Positions 26,815 to 34,942 of a stretch of 64,000 nt of DNA are shown here, piece by piece. Made by a program: the position numbers and the translations under genes. A model generated the notes under the pieces. The model made no database searches. It saw only the letters and a list, made by a program, of their open reading frames with translations, and was not told the DNA's origin. Within the stretch, counting starts at the first letter, position 1, and every line of letters starts with the position of its first letter. This stretch comes from Lachnospiraceae bacterium (GTDB lineage: Bacteria > Bacillota > Clostridia > Lachnospirales > Anaerotignaceae): NCBI GenBank assembly GCA_019422065.1, contig JAHZEA010000002.1, positions 76,096 through 140,095 of the forward strand, read 5' to 3'.

Positions 26815-27085
26815 AAAAAAGCCTTCATCTCTGTTTGTCAGAGACGAAGGCTTAAGCTTCCGTGGTACCACTCTAATTTATTCCTAATGGAATACACTCT
26901 TTCAGATACAGGTTTAACCGATATCCTGCCGCTGTAACGGTCGGCTTCCGTTCCGTCCTATCCTCGAGAAAAACCCCTACTTTCAGCGGAACACTCCAAG
27001 GCGAGTTCAGTTTATTTTGCTTAACGCCTTACACCAGCCGGCGTCTCTCTGAAAAGCTTCCTAAACTTACTATTCCTCATCACAG
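26815..27085 (-). ncRNA. T-box leader (tRNA-Leu sensing) of the leu operon
   Basis: On the minus strand the leader shows the T-box core AGAGTGGTACCACGG (26860-26874), followed by a strong terminator hairpin (26821-26851, 13-bp stem, with a T-run at 26815-26820). The stem I region carries the AGAGAG motif and GGAGTG further on. The likely specifier is CUG at 27010-27008, a leucine codon followed by A, as is usual. Uncharged tRNA-Leu(CAG) should favour antitermination and expression of leuACDB. Confidence 0.93.
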
Positions 27086-27192
27086 TGTTGTAAAAGTAAT
27101 TTATTTGTTGCTAATGATGTTAGCATACAAAATTTTCTATGTCAATAGCAAAATTTAAAATTTTTAGCAGAATTTTTTTTACTGTTCTACTG

Positions 27193-28512
27193 TTATTTAA
27201 GCACTGTTTCTCCTCTGCCGCCTGTGCTGTCGCTTCTCTGTGCCATGCTTGGAGAAGGTGCATCATATGTGTTTTCTTTAAAGAAATGTCTGAAAACAGG
27301 ATATAAAACAGTCATTACAACAGCTCCGCAAAAACCGTTGTTGTAAAGGTTGGCAGCAGCATAGCAGTTACCTGTTTTAAGCACTGCATAACAATGCAGA
27401 GCACCAGTTATAATGCCGGCTATAGGGCCGTAAGTTCCTGCCATTGGCGCAAGCGTTGTGCCAAGGAAAGTACCCATCTGCACACCATGAGTTGTAGGTG
27501 AAGCCGTTGGGCTTATAACTGAGCCTATAAAACAGCCTAATATAATAGGCACTATGTTTTTGGCATGCTTGCCCTGAGCGGAAAAGCCTATAACTGTAAA
27601 TATAGGGCCTATAGTTCCGCCGCATAAATCGCCGCCTATTAAAAGCAGGTATGTAGTACAAATAAAAGTATTTACACCCATATTTATTAAAACGGCACCC
27701 ATGCCGTCAAGCTCGGCAAAGTTATACTTGCCGTTTCCCGGGCGTTTTAAAAGATTTCTATAGTTCTTAAAAGAATGTTCTTTATCTTTAAGGTATCCGG
27801 CCACTACAAAGCCTACTGCAATAGCATACATAAGTATTATAAAGCCCAAAGGCCTGCCTTCTGCCCAGCAGCCTTCACTTTCAAAAGGAATATTAAAAGC
27901 CTGCTGGATAGGTACAAAAGCTATTGCCACAAAACCAACTGTACAGCCTACGTTATAAAGGCTTAAGCCCTTTAATACAACGAATGTGTGCTCGGCTACA
28001 AGCGGCACAACAAAGCCTATTGCTATACCTACAAGTATTGCTACCAGATAGTCCGGCCAATATGTACCGCCATGCCACAAATAAGCAACAGCAACCATAG
28101 GGCCAAGGGAATCAGCTAAAAGTCCGCTTGTAAGGTATTTGGAGAACTTTTCTTTCTTAACCTTGCTAAGTATCCATGTACCTAAAAGAATATACCACAT
28201 AGTAAATATATTTTTACCGAAAAATGCGAATCCCGCCATAAGGCCCAGTACATGAAAATACTTTCCGTTTACCGGAAACTTGTTAATCTGCATTAAAAGT
28301 GCAGAAAAGAATGTAACAAGGGCTACATTCAAAAACGCCGCCGCCGGGCCTACAAGAGCTATATAGTCTGTAATAAGCAGAGCCGGATGAAAATATATAG
28401 TTTTTAATCCAGCCGGAATAGTCCTGTAATCTCCCAGTATAATGCCAGACAAAGCTATAAGGGCTATAACAAGGTATATCCACTTGTAGCCCCTCAGTTT
28501 AGAGTTCTCCAT
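27193..28512 (-). CDS. DUF1576-type multi-pass membrane protein
   Basis: A 439-residue protein with about 10-12 membrane segments. I recognise it as the DUF1576 family of Firmicutes membrane proteins from its overall layout; the function is unknown. Glycine-rich membrane loops (TVIGFSAQGKHAKNIVPIILGC, then SPTASPTTHGVQMGTF and LAPMAGTYGPIAGIITG) are carrier-like. The first ATG at 28518 is only 4 bases from GGGGG, whereas 28512 is spaced 9 bases, so 28512 is chosen. It is divergent from an Ldh2-family dehydrogenase gene and may handle its substrate, which is an inference. Confidence 0.65.
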   Translation of the reverse strand: MENSKLRGYKWIYLVIALIALSGIILGDYRTIPAGLKTIYFHPALLITDYIALVGPAAAFLNVALVTFFSALLMQINKFPVNGKYFHVLGLMAGFAFFGKNIFTMWYILLGTWILSKVKKEKFSKYLTSGLLADSLGPMVAVAYLWHGGTYWPDYLVAILVGIAIGFVVPLVAEHTFVVLKGLSLYNVGCTVGFVAIAFVPIQQAFNIPFESEGCWAEGRPLGFIILMYAIAVGFVVAGYLKDKEHSFKNYRNLLKRPGNGKYNFAELDGMGAVLINMGVNTFICTTYLLLIGGDLCGGTIGPIFTVIGFSAQGKHAKNIVPIILGCFIGSVISPTASPTTHGVQMGTFLGTTLAPMAGTYGPIAGIITGALHCYAVLKTGNCYAAANLYNNGFCGAVVMTVLYPVFRHFFKENTYDAPSPSMAQRSDSTGGRGETVLK

Positions 28513-28592
28513 ATTCATTTACCCCCATAAACACACACAATAAGTAATAAAAAACACAAAAAACCTTTGCACACGGTATACATTGTAGTATA

Positions 28593-28611
28593 ATTGACAT
28601 AATGAGTCAAT
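28593..28611. promoter_or_regulatory. Candidate operator, inverted repeat
   Basis: ATTGAC-N7-GTCAAT lies in the 149-base gap between the divergent DUF1576 and dehydrogenase genes. It overlaps a TTGACA that could be a -35 box. This is a prediction from symmetry and position. Confidence 0.4.
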
Positions 28612-28661
28612 AAGTTTGTTAAAATTTAATTAAAGTTCTATATATTTACAGGAGGGTATTT

Positions 28662-29759
28662 ATGGGTTACGTTAGAATTCAATATGAAACAATGAAAACA
28701 TTTTCTAACGCAGTTTTTCAGAAAATGGGCTTCACACCAGACGAGGCGGCTATTATAACAGACGTTCTGCTTACAAGCGATATGTACGGAATTGAGTCAC
28801 ATGGCGTTCAAAGAATGGTGCTTTACTATAAAACAATTAAAAACGGCCGTATACACATGGATTCAAAATGGGAAATTATTCACGAAACACCACTTAGCGC
28901 CGTTATAGACAACCACTTTGGTGTAGGCCAGCTGGTTGGACACTTTGCTATGAACAAAGCCATTGAAAAAGCCAAAAAAAGCGGCATAGGCATTGTTACA
29001 GTAAGAAACTCAAACCACTACGGAATAGCCGGATACTACGCTAAAATGGCCTGCAAAGAAGGCCTTATAGGTTTTTCAGTTACAAACAGCGAGGCTATAA
29101 TGGTGCCTACTTACGGCAGAATGGCTATGCTTGGCTCAAACCCTATAGCTATAGCTATGCCGGCTGAGCCTTATGACTTTTTCTTTGATGCCTCCACAAC
29201 AGTTGTTACAAGAGGCAAAGTTGAGGTTTACAACAAAAAAGGCGAAGAACTGCCTGACGGCTGGACACTTAACTCAAAAGGCTACCCAAGCACAGACGCA
29301 CCGGATATACTTAAAAACATAAACGAGAAAAACGGCGGCGGCATACTGCCTTTAGGCGGTGCTACTGAAAAATTCGGCGGACACAAAGGCTATGGCTATG
29401 GCATGATTGCTGAGATATTCTCGTCTATACTTTCAATGGGCCTTACATCAAACCATACACATATAGGCTCAACAGGCGGCACATGCCACGGTTTTGCGGC
29501 TATTAACCCTAACCTTTTCGGCGACCCTGAAGAAATTAAAAAACATTTTTCAGCTTTCCTTCAGGAGCTTAGAGAGTCTCCAAAAGCCGAGGGCCAGCCT
29601 AGAATTTATACTCATGGCGAAAAAGAAGTTGAGGCCTATGCAAGAATGCTTAAAGAAGGCATACCTGTAAACGAAAACACAATTAAAGAAATGCGTACTA
29701 TTTGCAATGAATACGGCATTGATATGGACAGCTATTTAGGCAAGCTGGAGTTTGAATAA
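28662..29759 (+). CDS. Malate/L-lactate dehydrogenase (Ldh2) family oxidoreductase
   Basis: A 365-residue NAD(P)-dependent dehydrogenase of the Ldh_2/AllD/ComC fold, distinct from classical MDH. Key parts are GIESHGVQRM near residues 43-52 with the catalytic His, VRNSNHYGIAGYY near 112-124 and GGHKGYGYGM near 244-253. Members act on malate, lactate, ureidoglycolate, sulfolactate or similar 2-hydroxyacids; the substrate here is not determined. AGGAGGG precedes the ATG. It is divergent from a membrane protein gene that may be its transporter, and a long hairpin terminator follows. Confidence 0.9.
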   Translation: MGYVRIQYETMKTFSNAVFQKMGFTPDEAAIITDVLLTSDMYGIESHGVQRMVLYYKTIKNGRIHMDSKWEIIHETPLSAVIDNHFGVGQLVGHFAMNKAIEKAKKSGIGIVTVRNSNHYGIAGYYAKMACKEGLIGFSVTNSEAIMVPTYGRMAMLGSNPIAIAMPAEPYDFFFDASTTVVTRGKVEVYNKKGEELPDGWTLNSKGYPSTDAPDILKNINEKNGGGILPLGGATEKFGGHKGYGYGMIAEIFSSILSMGLTSNHTHIGSTGGTCHGFAAINPNLFGDPEEIKKHFSAFLQELRESPKAEGQPRIYTHGEKEVEAYARMLKEGIPVNENTIKEMRTICNEYGIDMDSYLGKLEFE

Positions 29760-29790
29760 TACAAAACAAAAGACAATTTTTTAACAATTA

Positions 29791-29843
29791 AAACACAGGC
29801 TTACGGGTACTAAAATACTTAAAACCCGGAGGCCTGTGTGTTT
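29791..29843 (+). terminator. Intrinsic terminator after the Ldh2-family gene
   Basis: A long interrupted hairpin: AAACACAGGC pairs with GCCTGTGTGTTT, with an inner GGGT/ACCC pairing, followed by TTTTAC. Confidence 0.7.
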
Positions 29844-29902
29844 TACATTTTTTACATTACTATTGACTTTTAAAAACTAATTAATTAAAATATTATTGTT
29901 GC

Positions 29903-29975
29903 CGAGGTGTGGCTCAGGTGGTAGAGCGCTGCGTTCGGGACGCAGAGGCCGCAAGTTCGAGTCTTGTCACCTCGA
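29903..29975 (+). tRNA. tRNA-Pro (anticodon CGG)
   Basis: A 73-base cloverleaf. The acceptor stem is CGAGGTG/CACCTCG with the C1-G72 pair typical of bacterial tRNA-Pro. The D arm is GCTC/GAGC, the anticodon stem CTGCG/CGCAG with loop TTCGGGA (CGG), and the T arm contains TTCGAGT. CCA is not encoded. A terminator follows at once. Confidence 0.95.
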
Positions 29976-29986
29976 TTATACAAAAT

Positions 29987-30009
29987 AAGCCGTTCAAAAA
30001 GAACGGCTT
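29987..30009 (+). terminator. Intrinsic terminator after tRNA-Pro
   Basis: A 9-bp stem AAGCCGTTC/GAACGGCTT with a 5-base A loop, followed by a T-run. Confidence 0.92.
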
Positions 30010-30020
30010 TATTTTTTTGT

Positions 30021-30062
30021 TTCTTTCTAACTTTTCCTAACTTTTTCTAACTTTTTTTAACT
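30021..30062. repeat. Phased T-tract array, copy 2
   Basis: Four consecutive 10-base units of the form CTTTTTCTAA (30021-30060) with exact 10-base periodicity lie just after the tRNA terminator. They are related to the array at 18394-18434. One T-tract per helical turn predicts curved DNA. Confidence 0.7.
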
Positions 30063-30063
30063 T

Positions 30064-30165
30064 ATTTATCTGTCTTTTTTAAATTTACACAAGGCATATC
30101 AAAAACATGGTTTTCGTTTAAATATCCCCGTACTATATCAAGCGCTTCACCGAAATTAGCAAATT
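30064..30165 (-). pseudogene. Possible C-terminal gene remnant
   Basis: On the minus strand an open frame of about 33 codons ends in TAA. It reads FANFGEALDIVRGYL and then NENHVFDMPCVNLKKTDK. Composition and codons look protein-like, but an in-frame stop lies just upstream and no start codon is available, so it looks like the tail of a lost gene. The family is not recognised. It sits between a tRNA and an orphan recombinase gene. The call is tentative. Confidence 0.35.
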
Positions 30166-30245
30166 AAACATTTCAAACATATACAGTAATATTCCACCAT
30201 TTAAGCATAATAGAATAATAAAAAAATTAATTAACGGATGGATTT

Positions 30246-30437
30246 ATGAGCTATAAACAAGATATAAAACGAAGAATAATTAAATACAGTCAATACACCG
30301 ATAAAAAAGGCATTGTTCATAAAGTAATACACTCCATAGCAGAAAAAAAAGCAGACACATTAAATAATATTAATTACATATATGCCGAAATAAACTCTGT
30401 ACTGGAAACAAACAACAAAGACGGCGAATTTAAGTGA
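30246..30437 (+). CDS. Small protein coupled to the serine recombinase
   Basis: A 63-residue, lysine-rich protein (SYKQDIKRRIIKYSQYTDKKG) with no recognised domain. The ribosome site is weak (ACGGATGG). Its stop TGA overlaps the GTG start of the recombinase gene (GTGA), a classic coupling arrangement, so the two are probably translated together. It could be a recombination directionality factor or an accessory DNA-binding protein, but this is only an inference from position, size and charge. Confidence 0.65.
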   Translation: MSYKQDIKRRIIKYSQYTDKKGIVHKVIHSIAEKKADTLNNINYIYAEINSVLETNNKDGEFK

Positions 30438-31957
30438 TAGCCATTTATGCACGCCAGTCTGTAGAGCGTGAAAACAGTGTAAGCATTGAAACACAGATAG
30501 ATTACTGCAAAGCCGTACTTAAACCTGATGAAAAGCAGAAAGACATTAAAATTTACAAAGACCAAGGCGCCAGCGGAGGCAATACCGAAAGAGCCGGTTT
30601 TAAAGAAATGATAAAAGACATAAAAACCGGCTGTATAGAAAAAGTTATTACATATAAATTAGACCGCATAAGCCGCTCACTCAACGATTTTGTGGGCATT
30701 CTTCAGGTATTTAAAGAAAACGGCGTGGAGTTTGTATCATCTCAGGAGGCCTTTGATACATCGTCAGTTTACGGCGATTTAATATTAAAAATGCTTATTG
30801 TGTTTGCGGAATTTGAGAGAACATCAATTATAAACAGAGTAAAAGACGCCTACAGCAAAAGAAGCGAAATAGGTCTTTATATGGGCGGCAGAAGACAGTA
30901 CGGATTTAGTTTAAAAGAAGATTTTATTAATGGCATACAAACTAAAACACTTGTGCCTAACGAAAATGAGCTGAATCAGATTATATATATATTCAACTAT
31001 TATTCAGCCAAAAACACATCTTTACGCTCTTTATTGGAAAACCTTAATTTAAACAATATAAAGCCATTAAACGGCACATGCTGGTCAGCATCCAAACTAA
31101 GCACCATAATAAAAAATCCCGTATATGTTAAGGCCGATATTAACGTATACAGCTATTATGAAAACAAAGGTGTAAAAATAATAAACGACATAACATCTTT
31201 TAACGGCACATACGGCGCGCGGCTTTACGGCAGAACAACCCATAACAGCGCCCTTACCGACTGGTCAGATATGAAGCTTGTTTTAGGCCGGCACAAAGGC
31301 GTTATAAATTCGGATATATGGCTTAAGTGCCAGTTAAAGCTTGATAAAAACAAGGGGCTTGGCCGCTCCATATCCAACAAAAGCAGTTTTATTTCAGGCA
31401 AAGTTAAATGCGCACTGTGCGGCAGTTTAATGACAACTGTTAAAAGCAAAAAAAGCGACGGTTCTTTCAGACGGTATTTTATATGTCCGCAAAAAAGCCA
31501 TAAAAAGACATGCAGTGGATGCGACGCAACAATTTATGCCGATGACTTGGAAAATTTTATTGATAAATGCATATATGAAAAACTATATCAGCTTAAAACC
31601 GAATATAAAAAATCAGATTATTTAACTAAATCAAACTTAGAGAATATCAAGTCACATTTAAAACACATTGAAGAACAACAGAATAAATTAGCTGACATTA
31701 TTTTAAACAGTGCCGTTAACAAAGAGCTTTTAAACACTTTAAATCAAAAAGCTCATGCTCTGTCGCTGGAGAAAAGCAAAATTTTAAACACATTAAATCA
31801 GCTTAAAACAAAAAAACAGCCTGCATTAAATTATAATCTTATTTGCCGCAAATGGATTAAAGCCGATTTTGGCCAAAAAAAGGCTGTATGCCAAATATTA
31901 ATAAATAATGTTATTATATTTAAAGACGGTACATGTGAAATAATCTGGAATATTTAA
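30434..31957 (+). CDS. Large serine recombinase
   Basis: A 507-residue site-specific recombinase. The N-terminal resolvase domain begins IAIYARQSVE with the nucleophile Ser9 and contains YKLDRISRSLNDF near residues 74-86. The recombinase domain follows (about 150-260), then a zinc ribbon (CALCG near residue 331, with CPQ and CSGC downstream). A coiled-coil-like C-terminal segment lies near 395-460. It is of the size used by integrative elements and phages, but no other phage or element gene is nearby. The start is a GTG overlapping the stop of the 63-residue gene. A terminator follows. Confidence 0.93.
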   Translation: MIAIYARQSVERENSVSIETQIDYCKAVLKPDEKQKDIKIYKDQGASGGNTERAGFKEMIKDIKTGCIEKVITYKLDRISRSLNDFVGILQVFKENGVEFVSSQEAFDTSSVYGDLILKMLIVFAEFERTSIINRVKDAYSKRSEIGLYMGGRRQYGFSLKEDFINGIQTKTLVPNENELNQIIYIFNYYSAKNTSLRSLLENLNLNNIKPLNGTCWSASKLSTIIKNPVYVKADINVYSYYENKGVKIINDITSFNGTYGARLYGRTTHNSALTDWSDMKLVLGRHKGVINSDIWLKCQLKLDKNKGLGRSISNKSSFISGKVKCALCGSLMTTVKSKKSDGSFRRYFICPQKSHKKTCSGCDATIYADDLENFIDKCIYEKLYQLKTEYKKSDYLTKSNLENIKSHLKHIEEQQNKLADIILNSAVNKELLNTLNQKAHALSLEKSKILNTLNQLKTKKQPALNYNLICRKWIKADFGQKKAVCQILINNVIIFKDGTCEIIWNI

Positions 31958-31960
31958 AAA

Positions 31961-31998
31961 AAAATGCGTTAAGCCGCACAAAGGTTTTAACGCATTTT
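31961..31998 (+). terminator. Intrinsic terminator after the recombinase
   Basis: A 12-bp perfect stem (31961-31972 with 31987-31998) with a 14-base loop, ending in a T-run. Confidence 0.85.
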
Positions 31999-32046
31999 TT
32001 TGTCAATAAAAATAACAAAAATTTGAATATTTTTATAATAATCATT

Positions 32047-32072
32047 TACAAAACAAACTAATTTGTCGATAA
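32047..32072 (+). promoter_or_regulatory. Candidate sigma-D (flagellar/chemotaxis) promoter
   Basis: TACA-N14-GTCGATAA closely matches the sigma-D/FliA pattern TAAA-N15-GCCGATAA, with 7 of 8 matches in the -10 part. It lies 128 bases before the chemoreceptor start, a sensible target for this sigma factor. Confidence 0.6.
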
Positions 32073-32200
32073 ATCAATATAGTGTTTGTCATAGGCTTTG
32101 CATTAATAAGCTAAACACTATGGGGAACATATATTTAAGGCCTGAATTAAACGGCCACAAACAAAAAATAACTATATAAAGGGAAAGAGAGTGTGTAATT

Positions 32201-34285
32201 ATGAAGAGCATTCGCACAAAGATTATTTTAAGCTTGGGAAGCCTTGTAGTTATAGTACTTTTAATACTGGGCATTACAAGCATACTTATGAACTACAACA
32301 GTTCAATAGGCCAATTAAAACAAGCATCGCAGATTATAGCTAATGTATCTGCTGACCGAGTTAGCCAAGAGATACAATCTTATATAAATGTAGCAGAGTC
32401 CTTCGGTGCCCGCAGTGATATTTCTGACCCTGAAATACCTGCAAGCCAAAAGCAGGCATTATTGGATACTTGGGCTAAGAAATACGGCATGACACGTTCT
32501 AACGTGCTTGATTCAAACGGTGTCAGCATTTTTGATGGAAACAACTATTCCGACAGAGAATATTATCAAAGATGTATGAACGGAGAAGCTTATATTTCTA
32601 CTCCTGTTAAAAGTAAAGTAACAGGCGAGCTTACTATTATAGTAGCTGCCCCTCTTTGGAAAGACGGACAGGTTGATACTACACCGGTAGGCGTTGTATA
32701 CTTTGTTCCTGAAGAAACTTTCTTAAATGACATTATGTCAAGCATTCATATAAGTGAAAACGGCGGAGCTTATATGATTGATAAAGACGGAAATACCATT
32801 GCTGACGTAACAATGGATACTGTTACTGTTCAAAATATAGAAAATGAAGCTGCAAGTGATTCAGAACTTCAGGATTTAGCGGCACTTCATAAAAGTATGC
32901 GCAACGGCCAAAGCGGTGTTGGCACATACTCTATAGACGGCACTGAAAAAATTATGGGTTATGCCCCTGTTGATGGTACAGATGGCTGGAGTCTTGCAGC
33001 TTATGCGCCTACAGATGACTTTATGCAGTCAACAATTACATCAATTATAGTTACTATATTCTTAGTAATATTAGCAATTATACTTATACTTGTAATTTCA
33101 GTTATAATAACAGGCAGAATATCAAGACCTATTAAAGACTGTGCAAACAGGCTTGTTCTTCTTTCACAAGGTGATTTGAATTCTCCTGTACCTACTGTTA
33201 ATTCGAAGGATGAAACAAAAATACTTACCAGCGCAACCAAGAACATTGTTGACGCTCTTAGAGATATAATTAACGAAGAAGACCGCTCTCTTGGAGCTAT
33301 GGCATCAGGTAATTTTGATATAGATATTAACGACAGCATATATCGTGGTGATTTTAAAGTTGTTGCTGATAGCATGCACAACATAAACACTAAATTAAGC
33401 GATACATTGCATGAAATTAATTTGTCTGCTGACCAAGTTTCATCCGGTTCAGAGCAGGTAGCTTCAGGCGCACAGGCACTTAGCCAAGGCGCTACAGAGC
33501 AGGCTTCAAGCGTTGAGGAACTTGCCGCTACTGTTAACGAAATTACAGCTGAGATAGAAAAGAACGCTGACTCAGCTGATGAAGCAAACAAACTTGCGCT
33601 TAATGCAGGCTCAGCACTTAACGAAACACAGAATATGATGAAAGAGCTTGTAAGCGCTATGGATGAAATAAACAAGAGCTCTGATGAAATCGGCCGCATT
33701 ATAAAGACTATAGAAGATATAGCTTTCCAAACAAATATACTTGCACTTAATGCCGCTGTTGAGGCTGCTCGTGCAGGTTCCGCCGGTAAAGGCTTTGCTG
33801 TTGTAGCCGATGAAGTACGAAACCTTGCTGCTAAGAGTGCTGAAGCTGCTAAGAGCACATCATCATTAATAGAGCGCAGCATGAAAGCTGTTGAAAACGG
33901 AACACGCATTGTAAATGCAACAGCAAGCTCTATAGAAGAAACAACTTCAAGCGCACAGGGTGCTGTAGCAGCAATAGGTGTTATATCCGAAGGTTCAAAA
34001 CATCAGGCTGAAGCCGCTAAACAGGTTAGCATAGGTATTGACCAGATTTCAAGCGTAATACAGACAAACTCAGCTACAGCTCAGCAGAGCGCAGCAGCAA
34101 GCGAAGAACTTTCCGGTCAGGCTGTAATGCTTAAAAACCTTGTTAGCTCATTTAAGCTTAAAAATTCTGATTCTTCTTTTAACTCAGAACCGGAAAAAAG
34201 CTCAAATCAAGACTATAGCGATATGAGCAGTATGAACAGCATGAATAGTATGAACAACATGAGCTACGGAAATGATAAATACTGA
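32201..34285 (+). CDS. Methyl-accepting chemotaxis protein with Cache sensor
   Basis: A 694-residue chemoreceptor. A first membrane helix (about 9-30) leads to an extracytoplasmic Cache-type sensor (about 40-265, with FDGNNYSDREYYQRCMNGE and YSIDGTEKIMGYAPV typical of dCache). The second membrane helix is near 280-305 and is followed by a HAMP domain. The signalling domain has the conserved hairpin tip IIKTIEDIAFQTNILALNAAVEAARAG near 500-527. The ligand cannot be read from the sequence. The C-terminus ends in an unusual Met/Asn/Ser repeat (MSSMNSMNSMNNMS). A sigma-D-like promoter lies upstream and a terminator is shared with cotJC. Confidence 0.95.
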   Translation: MKSIRTKIILSLGSLVVIVLLILGITSILMNYNSSIGQLKQASQIIANVSADRVSQEIQSYINVAESFGARSDISDPEIPASQKQALLDTWAKKYGMTRSNVLDSNGVSIFDGNNYSDREYYQRCMNGEAYISTPVKSKVTGELTIIVAAPLWKDGQVDTTPVGVVYFVPEETFLNDIMSSIHISENGGAYMIDKDGNTIADVTMDTVTVQNIENEAASDSELQDLAALHKSMRNGQSGVGTYSIDGTEKIMGYAPVDGTDGWSLAAYAPTDDFMQSTITSIIVTIFLVILAIILILVISVIITGRISRPIKDCANRLVLLSQGDLNSPVPTVNSKDETKILTSATKNIVDALRDIINEEDRSLGAMASGNFDIDINDSIYRGDFKVVADSMHNINTKLSDTLHEINLSADQVSSGSEQVASGAQALSQGATEQASSVEELAATVNEITAEIEKNADSADEANKLALNAGSALNETQNMMKELVSAMDEINKSSDEIGRIIKTIEDIAFQTNILALNAAVEAARAGSAGKGFAVVADEVRNLAAKSAEAAKSTSSLIERSMKAVENGTRIVNATASSIEETTSSAQGAVAAIGVISEGSKHQAEAAKQVSIGIDQISSVIQTNSATAQQSAAASEELSGQAVMLKNLVSSFKLKNSDSSFNSEPEKSSNQDYSDMSSMNSMNSMNNMSYGNDKY

Positions 34286-34295
34286 TAATATTTGA

Positions 34296-34940
34296 CTACA
34301 TACAACAAATAATTTTAAATACTCCCCTATTATTGGGGAGTATTTTTTTATCTATTATTTTAAAAAATAAAAAGTAAGTATGTATATATATTTCGTTTAA
34401 ATCTGTTTGCTTTGCTTCGCCGAAACGCTGAAAATGAACTATTTCGCGTTCTCTTAAAAATCTAAGCGGTTTAAGAACATCAGTGTCGCTTGTTAAAGCA
34501 ATCAAATAATCATAAGTTTGAAGGGCCTTTTTTTCAGCTGCCATATCTTCGTACAAATCTGTTATAGGGTCGCCTTTGGACTGAATTCCGCCTGCTGACC
34601 ATGGGTCTCCGGCTGCATTGCAAGGATAAACACCCAAACCGTGGGCAACAAAATACTGGTCAAAGCCGGAATCCATTATCTGCTGCTGTGTAGCACCTTT
34701 TAAAAGCTGACGCACTATAGTGCCCATAATTTCTGTATGGGCTATTTCCTCAGTGCCTATATCATTAAGTGTAGCTTTTGCCTGAGGAGTAACCATAGCA
34801 AATCTCTGGCTTAAATATCTTACGCTTGCGCCTAACTCTCCGTCGCTTCCGCCGTACTGCTCAAGCATAATTTTAGCTAATCTTGGGTCAGGGTTTTTAA
34901 TATCTACAGGAAACATAAGTTTTTTTTCATATATCCACAT
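34296..34940 (-). CDS. cotJC: Spore coat protein CotJC (Mn-catalase family), 3' end aberrant
   Basis: This 214-residue ferritin-like protein of the manganese catalase family starts MWIYEKKLMFPV, as CotJC proteins do, and has EQYGGSDGELGA, the metal motif GTEEIAHTE near residues 62-70, EDMAAEKKA near 131 and EREIVHFQRFGE near 163-174. After FGEA the sequence no longer resembles the family. The last 35-40 residues are AT-driven and the frame runs through the terminator hairpin at 34318-34344. Known CotJC proteins are about 190 residues, so a frameshift or loss of the normal stop is likely. cotJB lies 2 bases upstream. Confidence 0.88.
   Translation of the reverse strand: MWIYEKKLMFPVDIKNPDPRLAKIMLEQYGGSDGELGASVRYLSQRFAMVTPQAKATLNDIGTEEIAHTEIMGTIVRQLLKGATQQQIMDSGFDQYFVAHGLGVYPCNAAGDPWSAGGIQSKGDPITDLYEDMAAEKKALQTYDYLIALTSDTDVLKPLRFLREREIVHFQRFGEAKQTDLNEIYIHTYFLFFKIIDKKILPNNRGVFKIICCM
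34318..34344. terminator. Bidirectional intrinsic terminator inside the cotJC frame
   Basis: A 10-bp stem AATACTCCCC/GGGGAGTATT with a 7-base loop and T-runs on both strands. It lies between the convergent chemoreceptor and cotJC genes, but the cotJC frame reads through it. Confidence 0.9.
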
Positions 34941-34942
34941 AC

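Noticed and set aside
29903..31998. tRNA-Pro as an attachment site for an integrated element
   Set aside because: No repeat of the tRNA 3' end is seen on the far side of the recombinase, and large serine recombinases rarely use tRNA genes.
33001..33909. 302-codon open frame on the minus strand inside the chemoreceptor gene
   Set aside because: The chemoreceptor on the + strand has clear domains; the antisense translation is Ser/Ala-rich low complexity with no ribosome site.
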